Source of the DNA: Beijerinckia sp. 28-YEA-48 | GTDB lineage: Bacteria; Pseudomonadota; Alphaproteobacteria; Rhizobiales; Beijerinckiaceae | Direction of reading: 5' to 3' | NCBI RefSeq assembly: GCF_900104955.1 | Contig: NZ_FNSI01000001.1 | Location: forward strand, 5,180,001-5,244,000 | DNA: 64,000 nt | Shown here: piece after piece, positions 53,981-63,018 of the stretch | Layout: every line of letters starts with the position of its first letter | Position numbering within the stretch: the first letter of the stretch is position 1 | The notes under the pieces: model-generated | Told to the model about the DNA's origin: nothing | Database searches by the model: none | Seen by the model: the letters and a program-made list of their open reading frames with translations, nothing else | Made by a program: the position numbers and the translations under genes

Positions 53981-55080
53981 TGCGGCTGTTCTTCTTCGTG
54001 CTGGCGGCCTGGTTGTTCGCGATCCCGAGCCAGGCTCTGGTCCGCATCAAGGATATCACGTCTCCGCAAGGCATGCGCGATAACCAGCTTGTCGGCTATG
54101 GGCTGATCGTCGGCCTTCAGGGCAGCGGCGATACGCTGCGTAACTCCGTGTTTACCGAGCAGACGCTGCAATCCATGCTCGACAGAATGGGCGTCAACAT
54201 CCGCGGAATGGTGTTGCGCACGCGCAATGTCGCCGCCGTGATCGTGACTGCCGATCTGCCGCCCTCCATTGGGCGGGGTTCGCGCGTCGATATCACGGTC
54301 TCCTCTCTCGGCGATGCGACGTCCCTGATGGGCGGCACGCTGATCATGACGCCGCTGAATGGTGCGGACGGTCAGACCTACGCCGTTGCTCAGGGCGCCG
54401 TTATCGTTTCGGGTATGGCGGCCGTTGGGCAAGCTGAAGTCGTCACGCAGGGCGTGCCGACGGCCGCACGCATTCCAAATGGCGCAACCATCGAGCGCGA
54501 GCCTCCCGGGCGGCTCGCGGATCTGTCGCCGCTGAGCCTTGAGTTGAGGAATCCAGACTACGCGACCGTGGTTCGCATTACCGACGCCATCAATGAATAT
54601 TCGTTGCAGCGATTTGGTAAAAGAACCGCCAGGGAGAGGGATTTTCGAACCGTCGTGCTCTCGCGGCCGCCGCGTATCGGGACAGCGCGTTTCCTTGCCG
54701 AGATCGGTGATCTGGTCGTCGAGCCCGATACGGTTGCCCGTATCGTGGTGGACGCCCGCACGGGAACGATCGTGATCGGGCAGGACGTGCAGATCTCCAC
54801 GGTCGCGGTCACACACGGCAATCTGTCGGTTCGCATCACGGAAACGCCGGTCGTGTCACAACCAGCGCCGCTGTCGCGTGGCGGACAGACCGTGGTGACG
54901 CCGCAAACCGCCATCGATGTCAGTGAAGCAGGTGGCCAGATCGCCCTTGTCGGCGGGTCGACGCTGCGGACGCTGGTGCGCGGGCTCAATCAAATCGGGG
55001 TAAAGCCATCCGGCGTTATCGCCATTCTGCAAGCGATCAAAACGTCGGGCGCGCTCCAGGCCGATCTCGTTGTGCAGTAG
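53977..55080 (+). CDS. flgI: Flagellar P-ring protein FlgI
   Basis: The 367-residue protein has a signal peptide (MRLFFFVLAAWLFAIPSQA, after the first Met) and the FlgI landmarks RIKDITSPQGMRDNQLVGYG, VGLQGSGDTLRNSVFTEQTL, NVAAVIVTADLPPSIGRGSR and VVDARTGTIVIGQDVQIS. It forms the ring around the rod in the peptidoglycan layer. It is followed after 33 bases by motE. Confidence 0.97.
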   Translation: MMRLFFFVLAAWLFAIPSQALVRIKDITSPQGMRDNQLVGYGLIVGLQGSGDTLRNSVFTEQTLQSMLDRMGVNIRGMVLRTRNVAAVIVTADLPPSIGRGSRVDITVSSLGDATSLMGGTLIMTPLNGADGQTYAVAQGAVIVSGMAAVGQAEVVTQGVPTAARIPNGATIEREPPGRLADLSPLSLELRNPDYATVVRITDAINEYSLQRFGKRTARERDFRTVVLSRPPRIGTARFLAEIGDLVVEPDTVARIVVDARTGTIVIGQDVQISTVAVTHGNLSVRITETPVVSQPAPLSRGGQTVVTPQTAIDVSEAGGQIALVGGSTLRTLVRGLNQIGVKPSGVIAILQAIKTSGALQADLVVQ

Positions 55081-55113
55081 CGCCGCCACAGAGATTCTCA
55101 TCGGTCGATAGCT

Positions 55114-56118
55114 ATGTTCACTCGACAGTCTTACGCAAGCTTGAAACGCCATACCTTCGATATGATGCTGCCGCCCCACAGGAGTAAGTATTCCAATTCA
55201 CGGTTGATCTCCGTGGTTGGCAAAGCCTGCGTCCTCGCCTGCTGGCTTTATAGCGCGGGGTCGGCTTCGGCACAGGACCAGGCGCAGGGTCAAGCGCAGG
55301 GCCAAACACCAAGTCGTCTTGCACCAAGTCCTGCACCAAGTCTTGCACCAAGCCCTGCGCCAACTCCTGCACGAAGTTCCGCGCCAAGCCCGGCACAAGG
55401 CCAGGCGCAGGACCGAGCGTCGGCAGGACAGCCTTTGGATATCTTGCGGCCGGGGGCTCAGGGGCGGGCGAGAGCCAATTCGACAGGTCAGCGCGCGGAA
55501 GCTGCCAATCGGAAGCAGCGCCAGCAGCCCAAACCGGCGGCGAGCGTCCCGCCGCCGTCGCCTGCGGTACCGACCGTGGCGGTCGTGGAACCTGTTGCGA
55601 AAGTGCCCGCGGCCGCACCCGCGTCTGCTCCTGCTGCCACGCCAGCGCCGATACCGGTCGCGAGCTTGAGCGTCCCGGATCTGCCGTCGCGTCCGGTACC
55701 CGTTGAAGCCGCAAAGCCGACCAAGCCGACGCTGGCGCAGGACTATTGCGCGAGTTTTTCCAATGCGGCGTCGGAGTTCAGATTTGCCTGGCAAATGCAG
55801 CAGATGGCTGAGCTCGAAGGCCAGATCAAACAGCGCATCGCCGAACTCGAGGCGCGCCGGGCTGAACTCGTGCAATGGCAGGAAAAGCAGGAAGAGTTCC
55901 GGCGCAGGGCCGAAGAGGGGGTTGTGGCGATCTATTCCCGGATGCGTCCGGATGCTGCCTCGTCCCAACTCGCCGTGATGGAGGAGGCCGGAGCCGCCGC
56001 CATCCTGTCCAAGCTCACGCCGAAAACGGCAAGCCTGCTGCTGAATGAAATGAATGCCGCGAAGGCTGCGAAGCTGACGGATTTGATGACGGGATCGGTC
56101 GATGCCAGCAAGAAGTGA
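55114..56118 (+). CDS. motE: MotE-like protein (MotC chaperone)
   Basis: The 334-residue frame has a signal-like hydrophobic stretch (VVGKACVLACWLYSAGSASA), a long low-complexity region of Ala, Pro, Ser and Gln with imperfect tandem repeats (about residues 55-215), a coiled coil (QMAELEGQIKQRIAELEARR) and a C-terminal domain related to the MgtE N-domain (EEGVVAIYSRMRPDAASSQL, LTPKTASLLLNEMNAAKAAK). This layout and its place between flgI and flgH match rhizobial MotE, the periplasmic chaperone for MotC. The start is uncertain: ATGs at 55114, 55162 and 55165 all lack a clear ribosome site. It overlaps flgH by 17 bases. Confidence 0.87.
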   Translation: MFTRQSYASLKRHTFDMMLPPHRSKYSNSRLISVVGKACVLACWLYSAGSASAQDQAQGQAQGQTPSRLAPSPAPSLAPSPAPTPARSSAPSPAQGQAQDRASAGQPLDILRPGAQGRARANSTGQRAEAANRKQRQQPKPAASVPPPSPAVPTVAVVEPVAKVPAAAPASAPAATPAPIPVASLSVPDLPSRPVPVEAAKPTKPTLAQDYCASFSNAASEFRFAWQMQQMAELEGQIKQRIAELEARRAELVQWQEKQEEFRRRAEEGVVAIYSRMRPDAASSQLAVMEEAGAAAILSKLTPKTASLLLNEMNAAKAAKLTDLMTGSVDASKK

Positions 56119-56845
56119 ATATGCTCCTGTCAGAGGCCTGTTTCTGGCGATCGTGCTTGTGACACTTGGGAACTCGCTTGGCGGCTGCGCTGCTGATGTT
56201 ACGGAGATCGGCCGCGAACCGCGCATGACGGCGGTTGGCAGCGGTCTCGATCAGGAGATCGCGACCCCTTCCGTTTCATCGGCTCCATTCCCATTGCCAG
56301 CATATGGAGGCAGGTCGCTGTGGAGCAGCGGACGGGGCGAGTTGTTTCGTGATCAGCGCGCCATGCGAGCTGGCGACGTCTTGACGGTGAGCATTTCCAT
56401 CAACGACAGGGCTTCGCTCGGCAATACAAGCGATCGCTCCAAAGAAGCCAAAATTTCAAACAATATGGCTGCGCTGTTTAATCTGTTTGGCTGGACGAAG
56501 TCGGGGACCCTCGACGTTGAAGTCGACTCGAAGTCGTCGACGAAGGGTCAGGGCAATATCGATCGCTCGGAGAAGATCCAGCTGTCTATCGCGGCCATCG
56601 TCACCCAAGTGTTGTCTAACGGCAATCTGTTGATTTCGGGATCGCAGGAAATTCGCGTCAATTATGAACTGCGGCTGCTGAATATCGCAGGCATTGTCCG
56701 CCCGACCGATATCGCCCGCGACAACACGATTTCCTACGACAAAATCGCCGAGGCGCGCGTTTCGTATGGCGGACGCGGTCGCAGCATGGAGGTCCAGCAG
56801 CCCAATTGGGGCCAGCAGATCTACGATCTGGCGCGCCCGTTCTAG
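56102..56845 (+). CDS. flgH: Flagellar L-ring lipoprotein FlgH
   Basis: The 247-residue protein has a lipoprotein signal peptide with lipobox LGGC (Cys near residue 29), then GGRSLWSSGRGELFRDQRAM, RAGDVLTVSISINDRASLGN and the conserved GSQEIRVNYELRLLNIAGIV with RPTDIARDNTISYDKIAEAR. It forms the outer-membrane L ring. Its start lies within the end of motE. Confidence 0.96.
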   Translation: MPARSEYAPVRGLFLAIVLVTLGNSLGGCAADVTEIGREPRMTAVGSGLDQEIATPSVSSAPFPLPAYGGRSLWSSGRGELFRDQRAMRAGDVLTVSISINDRASLGNTSDRSKEAKISNNMAALFNLFGWTKSGTLDVEVDSKSSTKGQGNIDRSEKIQLSIAAIVTQVLSNGNLLISGSQEIRVNYELRLLNIAGIVRPTDIARDNTISYDKIAEARVSYGGRGRSMEVQQPNWGQQIYDLARPF

Positions 56846-56860
56846 GTAAGTGATCAGCTT

Positions 56861-57367
56861 ATGGCCAGAAATGTCTCGAAGGTGACGGTAAAGGAGAGCG
56901 AGCCCAAGCACGGGCCTTCTTTCCTGATGTTCATTGTGGGGCTGCTGGTCGTCACGCTGGTGGCTGTCGGCGGTGGATGGGTGATCAGCACGCAAACCTA
57001 TGCGATGGCCCATCTCGAAATCGCGAAGGCGCAGAAGGAGGAGGAGACCAAGCCTCGGACCGCCAATAAGGTCCTCTCGAACCTGCTGGAATTGACGCCG
57101 ATCGTGACCAATATGGGCGCTCCGGAAGAAGCCTGGATCCGCCTCGAAGCAGCCGTGGTCATCGACAATCCGGGCCAGGCGGACACCGATGTTCTGACGC
57201 GCGAGATCACCGGCGACTTCCTATCTTACCTGCGGACGATTTCCATCGCTCAGATCCAAGGGGCGATTGGGCTGCAGCATTTGCGGCAAGATCTGATGGA
57301 GCGCGCGTCCATTCGGTCCAAGGGACGCGTCCGCGAGCTCATCATTCACACCCTGGTTGTCCAATGA
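56861..57367 (+). CDS. fliL: Flagellar basal body-associated protein FliL
   Basis: The 168-residue protein has one membrane segment (about residues 19-45, FLMFIVGLLVVTLVAVGGGW) and a periplasmic domain (LLELTPIVTNMGAPEEAWIRLEA as two strands, then FLSYLRTISIAQIQGAIGLQ and RELIIHTLVVQ). FliL rings surround the stator units and support torque. It ends in an overlap of four bases with fliP. Confidence 0.93.
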   Translation: MARNVSKVTVKESEPKHGPSFLMFIVGLLVVTLVAVGGGWVISTQTYAMAHLEIAKAQKEEETKPRTANKVLSNLLELTPIVTNMGAPEEAWIRLEAAVVIDNPGQADTDVLTREITGDFLSYLRTISIAQIQGAIGLQHLRQDLMERASIRSKGRVRELIIHTLVVQ

Positions 57368-58110
57368 AGCGTCTGGCCGCAGCGTTCTCGCTTTTGGTGC
57401 TTTTCATTGTGCTTCATGCAGCACATGCTCAGGCGCAGACCATCGAGCTCGATAAGCTGCTACCGGGAGGCGGCACCTCGGTGAGCGGGCGGATGATCCA
57501 GATCTTCGCGGTGCTGACGGTTCTGTCCGTTGCGCCGGGGCTGCTCATCATGGTGACCAGCTTTACGCGGTTCGTTGTCGCGCTGTCGTTTCTGCGGTCT
57601 GGAATCGGACTGCAAAGCACGCCGGCCAATATCATCCTCATCAGCCTTTCGCTCTTCATGACCTTCTATGTCATGATGCCGACATTCGACCGCGCTTGGG
57701 AGACCGGCGTCCGGCCGCTCATGGAAAACAGCATTTCCGAGCAGGAGGCGATGGTCCGGATCTCGACGCCGTTCCGCGAATTCATGCAGTCGCAGGTGCG
57801 CGAGAAGGATCTCAAGCTGTTTTCCGAGCTGGCGCGCGACAAGTTTAAGGTTAACAGCGAAGGCGTCGTCGATTTCCGCATCCTGATCCCGGCGTTCATG
57901 ATCTCGGAGCTGCGTCGCGGGTTCGAGATTGGCTTTCTTATTGCGATCCCGTTTCTCGTGATCGACATGATTGTCGCGACGCTCACCATGTCCATGGGCA
58001 TGATGATGATGCCGCCTTCGGTGATCGCGCTACCGGTGAAGGTGCTGTTTTTTGTCCTGATCGACGGTTGGAACATGCTCGTCGGCAGCCTGGTCCGATC
58101 GGTCGTATGA
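57364..58110 (+). CDS. fliP: Flagellar export gate protein FliP
   Basis: The 248-residue protein has a cleavable signal peptide (cleavage near AQA-Q, residue 23) and then four membrane segments with SVAPGLLIMVTSFTRFVVAL, FLRSGIGLQSTPANIILISL, the conserved FREFMQSQVREKDLKLF and FMISELRRGFEIGFLIAIPF. FliP forms the core of the export gate with FliQ and FliR. It is the last gene of the flgB operon; fliQ and fliR are not in the window. Confidence 0.97.
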   Translation: MKRLAAAFSLLVLFIVLHAAHAQAQTIELDKLLPGGGTSVSGRMIQIFAVLTVLSVAPGLLIMVTSFTRFVVALSFLRSGIGLQSTPANIILISLSLFMTFYVMMPTFDRAWETGVRPLMENSISEQEAMVRISTPFREFMQSQVREKDLKLFSELARDKFKVNSEGVVDFRILIPAFMISELRRGFEIGFLIAIPFLVIDMIVATLTMSMGMMMMPPSVIALPVKVLFFVLIDGWNMLVGSLVRSVV

Positions 58111-58300
58111 ACGTCCGGCGCCGCGCGGTTGCGGCGCCGTGCCGCTGTTGAGGAGTTATTAAGAGTCTGGTACGTACTGTCATCCCATAGCAGGTTGTGG
58201 CCCCTGGATGAGTCCGGGCCCAAAGGCATGATGCCGCCCTGTTATCCCGGTGCAAGTCCGGAATGTCCCCCACAGTAGTTTAGTTAAAGGGACATAAATT

Positions 58301-59230
58301 ATGGCTAGCCTTATCACCAACAATTCCGCGATGATCGCCCTCCAGACGTTGACGCAGACGTCCAAGGACATGGCCACGACTCAATCGCACATTTCGACCG
58401 GCCTGCGCGTCGCCACCGCTGCCGACAACGCCGCTTACTGGTCGATCGCCACCAAAATGAAGTCCGACAACGATGCCAATTCCTCGGTGACGGATGCGCT
58501 GAACCTCGGTGGCGCGACGGTCGATGTCGCCACCTCGGCGATGAATGCGTCGAAGGACCTGGTTTCGCAGATCAAGGCGAAGCTCGTTACCGCTTCGCAG
58601 CCCGGTGTCGATCGCACCGCCATTCAGTCCGACATCTCCCAGCTGCAGAAGCAGCTCAAGAGCGTCGCCGATTCCGCTTCGGTCTCCGGCCAGAATTGGG
58701 TTTCGGTTGACTCGGGCGCGACCGATTACAGCGCGACCAAGAAGACCATCGCCTCCTTCTCCAAGGACACGACGGGCGCCGTTTCGATCGGCACGATCGA
58801 TCTCGACGCTTCCAAGACCGCGCTCTATGACGTCGCCTCGACCGGCGCGACGGGCGGTATCCTGGACAAGGAGCGGACCATTGGCACCGACACGGCCTCG
58901 ATCGCCACCCTCGACATCTCGGCCCTGACCGATTCGGCCGCCGATCAGACGACGATGACCAACTATATCAAGATGACGGAAGCGGCGTTCAGCGATATCA
59001 CCGCCGCAGCGTCCACCCTGGGTTCGGTCAAGAACCGTATCTCGATCCAGCAGACCTTCGTCTCGCAGCTGTCGGATGCCATCACCAGCGGCATCGGTTC
59101 GCTCGTCGACGCCGACATGAACAAGGAATCGACCAAGTTGCAGGCCCTCCAGGTCAAGCAACAGCTCGGCGTCCAGTCGATGTCGATCGCGAATCAGAAC
59201 ACCCAGCTGATCCTGAGCCTGTTCCGCTAA
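58301..59230 (+). CDS. Flagellin (copy 2)
   Basis: The 309-residue flagellin has the same plan as copy 1 at 50372-51304: MASLITNNSAMIALQTLTQT, HISTGLRVATAADNAAYWSI at the N-terminus and LVDADMNKESTKLQALQVKQ, MSIANQNTQLILSLFR at the C-terminus, and even the middle part is largely shared. It is therefore a recent paralogue. A 190-base leader separates it from fliP, and AAAGGGA lies before the ATG, so it has its own promoter and probably its own export timing. A perfect terminator follows. Confidence 0.97.
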   Translation: MASLITNNSAMIALQTLTQTSKDMATTQSHISTGLRVATAADNAAYWSIATKMKSDNDANSSVTDALNLGGATVDVATSAMNASKDLVSQIKAKLVTASQPGVDRTAIQSDISQLQKQLKSVADSASVSGQNWVSVDSGATDYSATKKTIASFSKDTTGAVSIGTIDLDASKTALYDVASTGATGGILDKERTIGTDTASIATLDISALTDSAADQTTMTNYIKMTEAAFSDITAAASTLGSVKNRISIQQTFVSQLSDAITSGIGSLVDADMNKESTKLQALQVKQQLGVQSMSIANQNTQLILSLFR

Positions 59231-59257
59231 TAGCTCGGACCAGTATATTTCGAACTG

Positions 59258-59288
59258 AAAGCCGCGCTGGAAACAGCGCGGCTTTTTC
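59258..59288 (+). terminator. Terminator of the second flagellin gene
   Basis: AAAGCCGCGCTG (59258-59269), loop GAAA, CAGCGCGGCTTT (59274-59285) and further T form a strong intrinsic terminator 27 bases after the flagellin stop codon. Confidence 0.95.
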
Positions 59289-59361
59289 CATTTCAATCCT
59301 CGCACAAGCTTCAGCGTGAACTGTTCGGCAGGACTGCTTTGCCAACACGCGGAATCATCTT

Positions 59362-61011
59362 GTGAATGGGTTCATGGAACAGCTTGAACGGCTGTGGGGC
59401 AGCCTTCTGGGGCTCGGTCGGCGCCGTCTGATCGCGCTGGCGATGGTCGGCGCGGCGGTTTTCGCCGCGACGGGGCTCGTGGGCTATCAGATGAGTCGCC
59501 CCTCATTTGAGGTGCTCTACGCCGGCTTGGACCGACAGGATGTCAGCCGAATCAGCCGCGCGCTGACGGAAGCGACGGTCGGCTTCGATATCAGCTCCGA
59601 TGGAGCGACAGTCTATGTGCGTTATGGCGAGACGGCGCGGGCGCGCATGTTGCTGGCCGAGAAGGGGCTGCCGCACGGGGCAAGCGCCGGCTACGAGCTG
59701 TTCGACAAGGTCGGATCCCTGGGACTGACGTCGTTCATGCAGGAAGTCACCCGCGTGCGCGCGGCCGAGGGCGAACTGGCGCGGACCATTCAGTTTATGC
59801 GCGGGGTGCGAGCCGCCCGGGTGCATATCGTCATGGGCGATGAGGGGTCTTTCCGGCGAGGCCGGCAGACGCCTTCCGCTTCGGTGGCGATCCGCACCGA
59901 TGCGACCAATGACGCTGCTATCGCCCAGGCGATCCGCCACCTCGTCGCGGCCGCCGTTCCAGGCATGCTGACCGATCAGGTCACGGTCATCGACAGCGAC
60001 GGGACTTTGCTGTCATCGACAGAAAGCGAGGCTGATGCGGCGCCAGGGCGCCTGCACGGCCTCGAAAAATCGGTTTCGAAGGAAATTCAGGACAATGTCC
60101 GTAAGACGCTGTCGCCCTATCTCACTCCGAAGAATTTCCAGATCAGCGTCTTCACGAGGCTGAACACCGATAAGCGTCAGACCAGCGAGACCGTTTACAA
60201 TCCCGAATCGCGGGTGGAACGCTCGGTGCGCGTCATCAAGGAAAACCAACAGACGCAAAATTCCACCAGCCAGCAGCAGCCCACCAGCGTTGATCGCAAT
60301 CTGCCGCAGCAGCAACCGGATCGGGGCAAGAGCGGCGATAACAAGCAGTCGAACGAGGAAAATCAGAAGCGCGAGGAACTCACGAATTACGAGATATCCT
60401 CGAAGACGACGAGCACGGTCAGCGGCGGTTACGTGATCGAGGCCATGTCGGTTGCTGTCGTCATCAATCGGGCGAGCCTGGCCGGGGACGGCAAGGTGCC
60501 GGCGGAGCAAATTGCCGCCAAGGCTGCTGAAATCGAGCAGCTCGTGGCCACCGCTTCGGGCGCGCGAAGGGATCGCGGCGACACAGTAAAAGTGAGCGTT
60601 GTCGATTTCGCCGCCTCCGATCGCGATCTCGAGCCCACGCCGGCCCACGGCGTGCTCGATCTCCTGGCGCGATATGCCGGCACGCTCATCAATTCCATCG
60701 GCACGTTGTTGGCGATCGTCCTAGTCCTGGTCTTCGGCGTGCGCCCGGCGGTCCGCGCTTTGATGGCCGTCGCCGAGCCGGCGGAAGAGCCGATGACGCC
60801 GCTTCTGACGAATGAATCGGGCCAGATGCGGATCGAGGACAGGACGATGCCGTCGCCGATACAGGCGCTGGGCTTACCTGAGCCTGGACCAGAATTGATG
60901 TCGCAGCCGATCCATGCGGCGCGCGCCCGTCTCGAGCAGATCATCGCACTCGACGAAACTCAGTCCGTGGCAGTCCTCAGGCAATGGATGACCCATAGGG
61001 TGGCCGCGTGA
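59362..61011 (+). CDS. fliF: Flagellar MS-ring protein FliF
   Basis: The 549-residue protein is FliF, the base of the flagellum. It has an N-terminal membrane segment (residues 24-45), the ring-building YscJ-like domain with VLYAGLDRQDVSRISRALTE, RMLLAEKGLPHGASAGYELF and ELARTIQFMRGVRAARVHIV, a Gln/Asn/Ser-rich loop near residues 290-340, and a C-terminal membrane helix near 440-462 followed by a cytosolic FliG-binding tail. The start is either the GTG at 59362 or the ATG at 59374. It overlaps the next gene by four bases. Confidence 0.95.
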   Translation: MNGFMEQLERLWGSLLGLGRRRLIALAMVGAAVFAATGLVGYQMSRPSFEVLYAGLDRQDVSRISRALTEATVGFDISSDGATVYVRYGETARARMLLAEKGLPHGASAGYELFDKVGSLGLTSFMQEVTRVRAAEGELARTIQFMRGVRAARVHIVMGDEGSFRRGRQTPSASVAIRTDATNDAAIAQAIRHLVAAAVPGMLTDQVTVIDSDGTLLSSTESEADAAPGRLHGLEKSVSKEIQDNVRKTLSPYLTPKNFQISVFTRLNTDKRQTSETVYNPESRVERSVRVIKENQQTQNSTSQQQPTSVDRNLPQQQPDRGKSGDNKQSNEENQKREELTNYEISSKTTSTVSGGYVIEAMSVAVVINRASLAGDGKVPAEQIAAKAAEIEQLVATASGARRDRGDTVKVSVVDFAASDRDLEPTPAHGVLDLLARYAGTLINSIGTLLAIVLVLVFGVRPAVRALMAVAEPAEEPMTPLLTNESGQMRIEDRTMPSPIQALGLPEPGPELMSQPIHAARARLEQIIALDETQSVAVLRQWMTHRVAA

Positions 61012-61637
61012 AGACGGTACCAGTGGCGCTTTATCTCAGTCGCATGGATCGCATGCCAGGCGGCCCAAGGCTGGTCGAAGCCGGCCTGGCGATGGCTATG
61101 AATGAATCTATCGCCGGTGTTTCCGAACAGGATTGCGCCCGGCGCGTCGCCGAAAGCCTGGAGCACGGCATGCTGGAAGGACGCGCTGCCGCCTTGCAGG
61201 AGAGCGAGCAGCTTCTCGCCGTCGAGCGCGCCAGTTTTGAAGAGCGCCTGGCGGCCGAGCGCCAGCGCTGGATCGGGGAAGAGGCCGTTCCCATGCGGGC
61301 GGCCATTGTGGCTGGGCTCGGCCAGATTTCCGAACAGATCTCGTCGAAAGTGGCGGAGGCGTTGAAGCCCGTGATTATCGATGCGGTGCGCGCCAGCATG
61401 CAGGCCACGCTGGCCGACAAGCTGATCCAGCTTATGGGCGCCGATGGCACGACGCAGATCGAGATCAGCGGGCCAGCGGATTTTGTCGCCGGGCTCTGCG
61501 CTCAACTCCCCGAGCATCTGAATGTGGTGCGCGGAGATGCTCACGACGGCGTCGACGTCAGGGTTGCTGTTCGCGATACCGAACTGCAAACGAGCATTGG
61601 CGCTTGGATTTCGACTCTTCAGCATTTGGGTTCGTGA
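61008..61637 (+). CDS. fliH: FliH-like flagellar export protein
   Basis: The 209-residue product begins with GTG inside the fliF stop codon. It has a long charged helical region (residues 50-95, ALQESEQLLAVERASFEERL) and a C-terminal domain (AIVAGLGQISEQISSKVAEA, ending in DVRVAVRDTELQTSIGAWIS) in the arrangement of FliH/YscL stator proteins, which hold the export ATPase FliI. Sequence conservation in this family is low, so position after fliF is part of the argument. No fliI is present in the window. Confidence 0.75.
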   Translation: MKTVPVALYLSRMDRMPGGPRLVEAGLAMAMNESIAGVSEQDCARRVAESLEHGMLEGRAAALQESEQLLAVERASFEERLAAERQRWIGEEAVPMRAAIVAGLGQISEQISSKVAEALKPVIIDAVRASMQATLADKLIQLMGADGTTQIEISGPADFVAGLCAQLPEHLNVVRGDAHDGVDVRVAVRDTELQTSIGAWISTLQHLGS

Positions 61638-61644
61638 GATTTCC

Positions 61645-63018
61645 ATGTCGGAACCAGAACGGCCTCACGAAATCGTCATCATCCGACGTAGTCATGATGA
61701 TGATCACGACGCCCATCACGGCGGCGTCTGGAAGATCGCATTCGCCGACTTCATGACCGCCATGATGGCGTTCTTCCTCGTTCTTTGGATCGTCAACTCC
61801 TCGAGTAAGGAGACGCGGTCTTCCATCGCGCTCTATTTCAATCCGGTGCAGCTGACCAACAGCACGGCGGCGCGCAAGGGACTTCAGGATCCGAAAAAAC
61901 TGGATTCCGATGCGTCCCATACGTCGAACGTCAGGGAGCCAGAGGCAAAGCAGAACGAGGACAAGGAAGGCGGCGCGGTCACTGTTGAGGACCACAAGCC
62001 GCAGAGGCAAGGGCCCGCGTCCGAAACGGAGAAACCGCGTGGCGAGGTGAAGGATCCCAAGAGTGCGCCCGATGTGAAAGAGCAGGCGGCTGCCCGGCCA
62101 GGGGGTGGGGCAGCCAGTGCTGCTCAGAGCGCCTTGAAACCGGGAGCTATCAACGAAAGCGCTCTCTTCCGCGATCCCTATGCCGTCCTGTCCGAAATCG
62201 CAGCATCGAGCGAAGAAGGCGGATTGAAAAAGGAAACACGGGAGCGGCCGCCCGAGGCGAACACCGGGCGACTGGGGCTCAATGCTGCCGATAAGTTCCG
62301 CGATCCGTTCGAGCCGGTGGTTCCGGTTCTGCGCAGTCAGGCGCTGGATACGTCCAGCGCCAATCAGATTGCGAATACGCTGGATACGTCGGCTCAGCCG
62401 CCGCGGTCGATCGCAGGCGTGGGGAGCGTTCCAGTCAATGCGGGCAGCCCTCCCCAAGATAGGGCCCAAGATCGGCCGCAAGATAAGCCGCAAGACAGAT
62501 CATTAGACAAAGCTGCATCGGGCGCGTCGGACGAGGCGACAGGGGTGAGTGGTGACCAAGCCGCTAAACTGAAGGTGCTGCTCGATCAGGCGCTCAGGGA
62601 TGAGGTGGGTGTCAAAAAATCACCGCGTATCGAACTCAAGACAACGCAGGAAGGGACTTTGATCAGCCTGACCGACGATCTTGAGTTCGGCATGTTCAAG
62701 ATCGGATCGGCGGAACCGGATCCAAAGACCATTCGCGTGATGGCCAAGATCGGCAATATCTTGAAGTCTGTTCCAGGCTCCGTGGTTGTGCGCGGTCATA
62801 CGGATTCACGCTCGTATCGAACCGCGTCCGGCGATAATTGGCGCCTGTCGTCTTCCCGGGCGCAAATGGCGTTCTACATGCTGGTGCGGGGTGGGTTTGA
62901 CGAGAAGCGCTTCGACCGAGTCGAAGGACATGCTGATCGGCATCTGAAGAATGTCGCTTCGCCCTTTGCGGCGGAGAACCGGCGGATTGAAATTCTAGTC
63001 AGGAACGACAAGTCGTGA
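61645..63018 (+). CDS. motB: Flagellar motor stator protein MotB
   Basis: The 457-residue protein has a His/Asp-rich N-terminus, then a single membrane helix with the proton-binding Asp (WKIAFADFMTAMMAFFLVLW, near residues 29-48), a very long linker (residues 60-310) rich in Lys, Glu, Pro and with QDRPQDKPQDR repeats, and the OmpA/MotB peptidoglycan-binding domain (GSVVVRGHTDSRSYRTASGD, NWRLSSSRAQMAFYMLVRGG, VEGHADRHLKN). The length and linker are typical of rhizobial MotB that works with MotC. motA is not in this window. The stop overlaps the motC GTG. Confidence 0.95.
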   Translation: MSEPERPHEIVIIRRSHDDDHDAHHGGVWKIAFADFMTAMMAFFLVLWIVNSSSKETRSSIALYFNPVQLTNSTAARKGLQDPKKLDSDASHTSNVREPEAKQNEDKEGGAVTVEDHKPQRQGPASETEKPRGEVKDPKSAPDVKEQAAARPGGGAASAAQSALKPGAINESALFRDPYAVLSEIAASSEEGGLKKETRERPPEANTGRLGLNAADKFRDPFEPVVPVLRSQALDTSSANQIANTLDTSAQPPRSIAGVGSVPVNAGSPPQDRAQDRPQDKPQDRSLDKAASGASDEATGVSGDQAAKLKVLLDQALRDEVGVKKSPRIELKTTQEGTLISLTDDLEFGMFKIGSAEPDPKTIRVMAKIGNILKSVPGSVVVRGHTDSRSYRTASGDNWRLSSSRAQMAFYMLVRGGFDEKRFDRVEGHADRHLKNVASPFAAENRRIEILVRNDKS

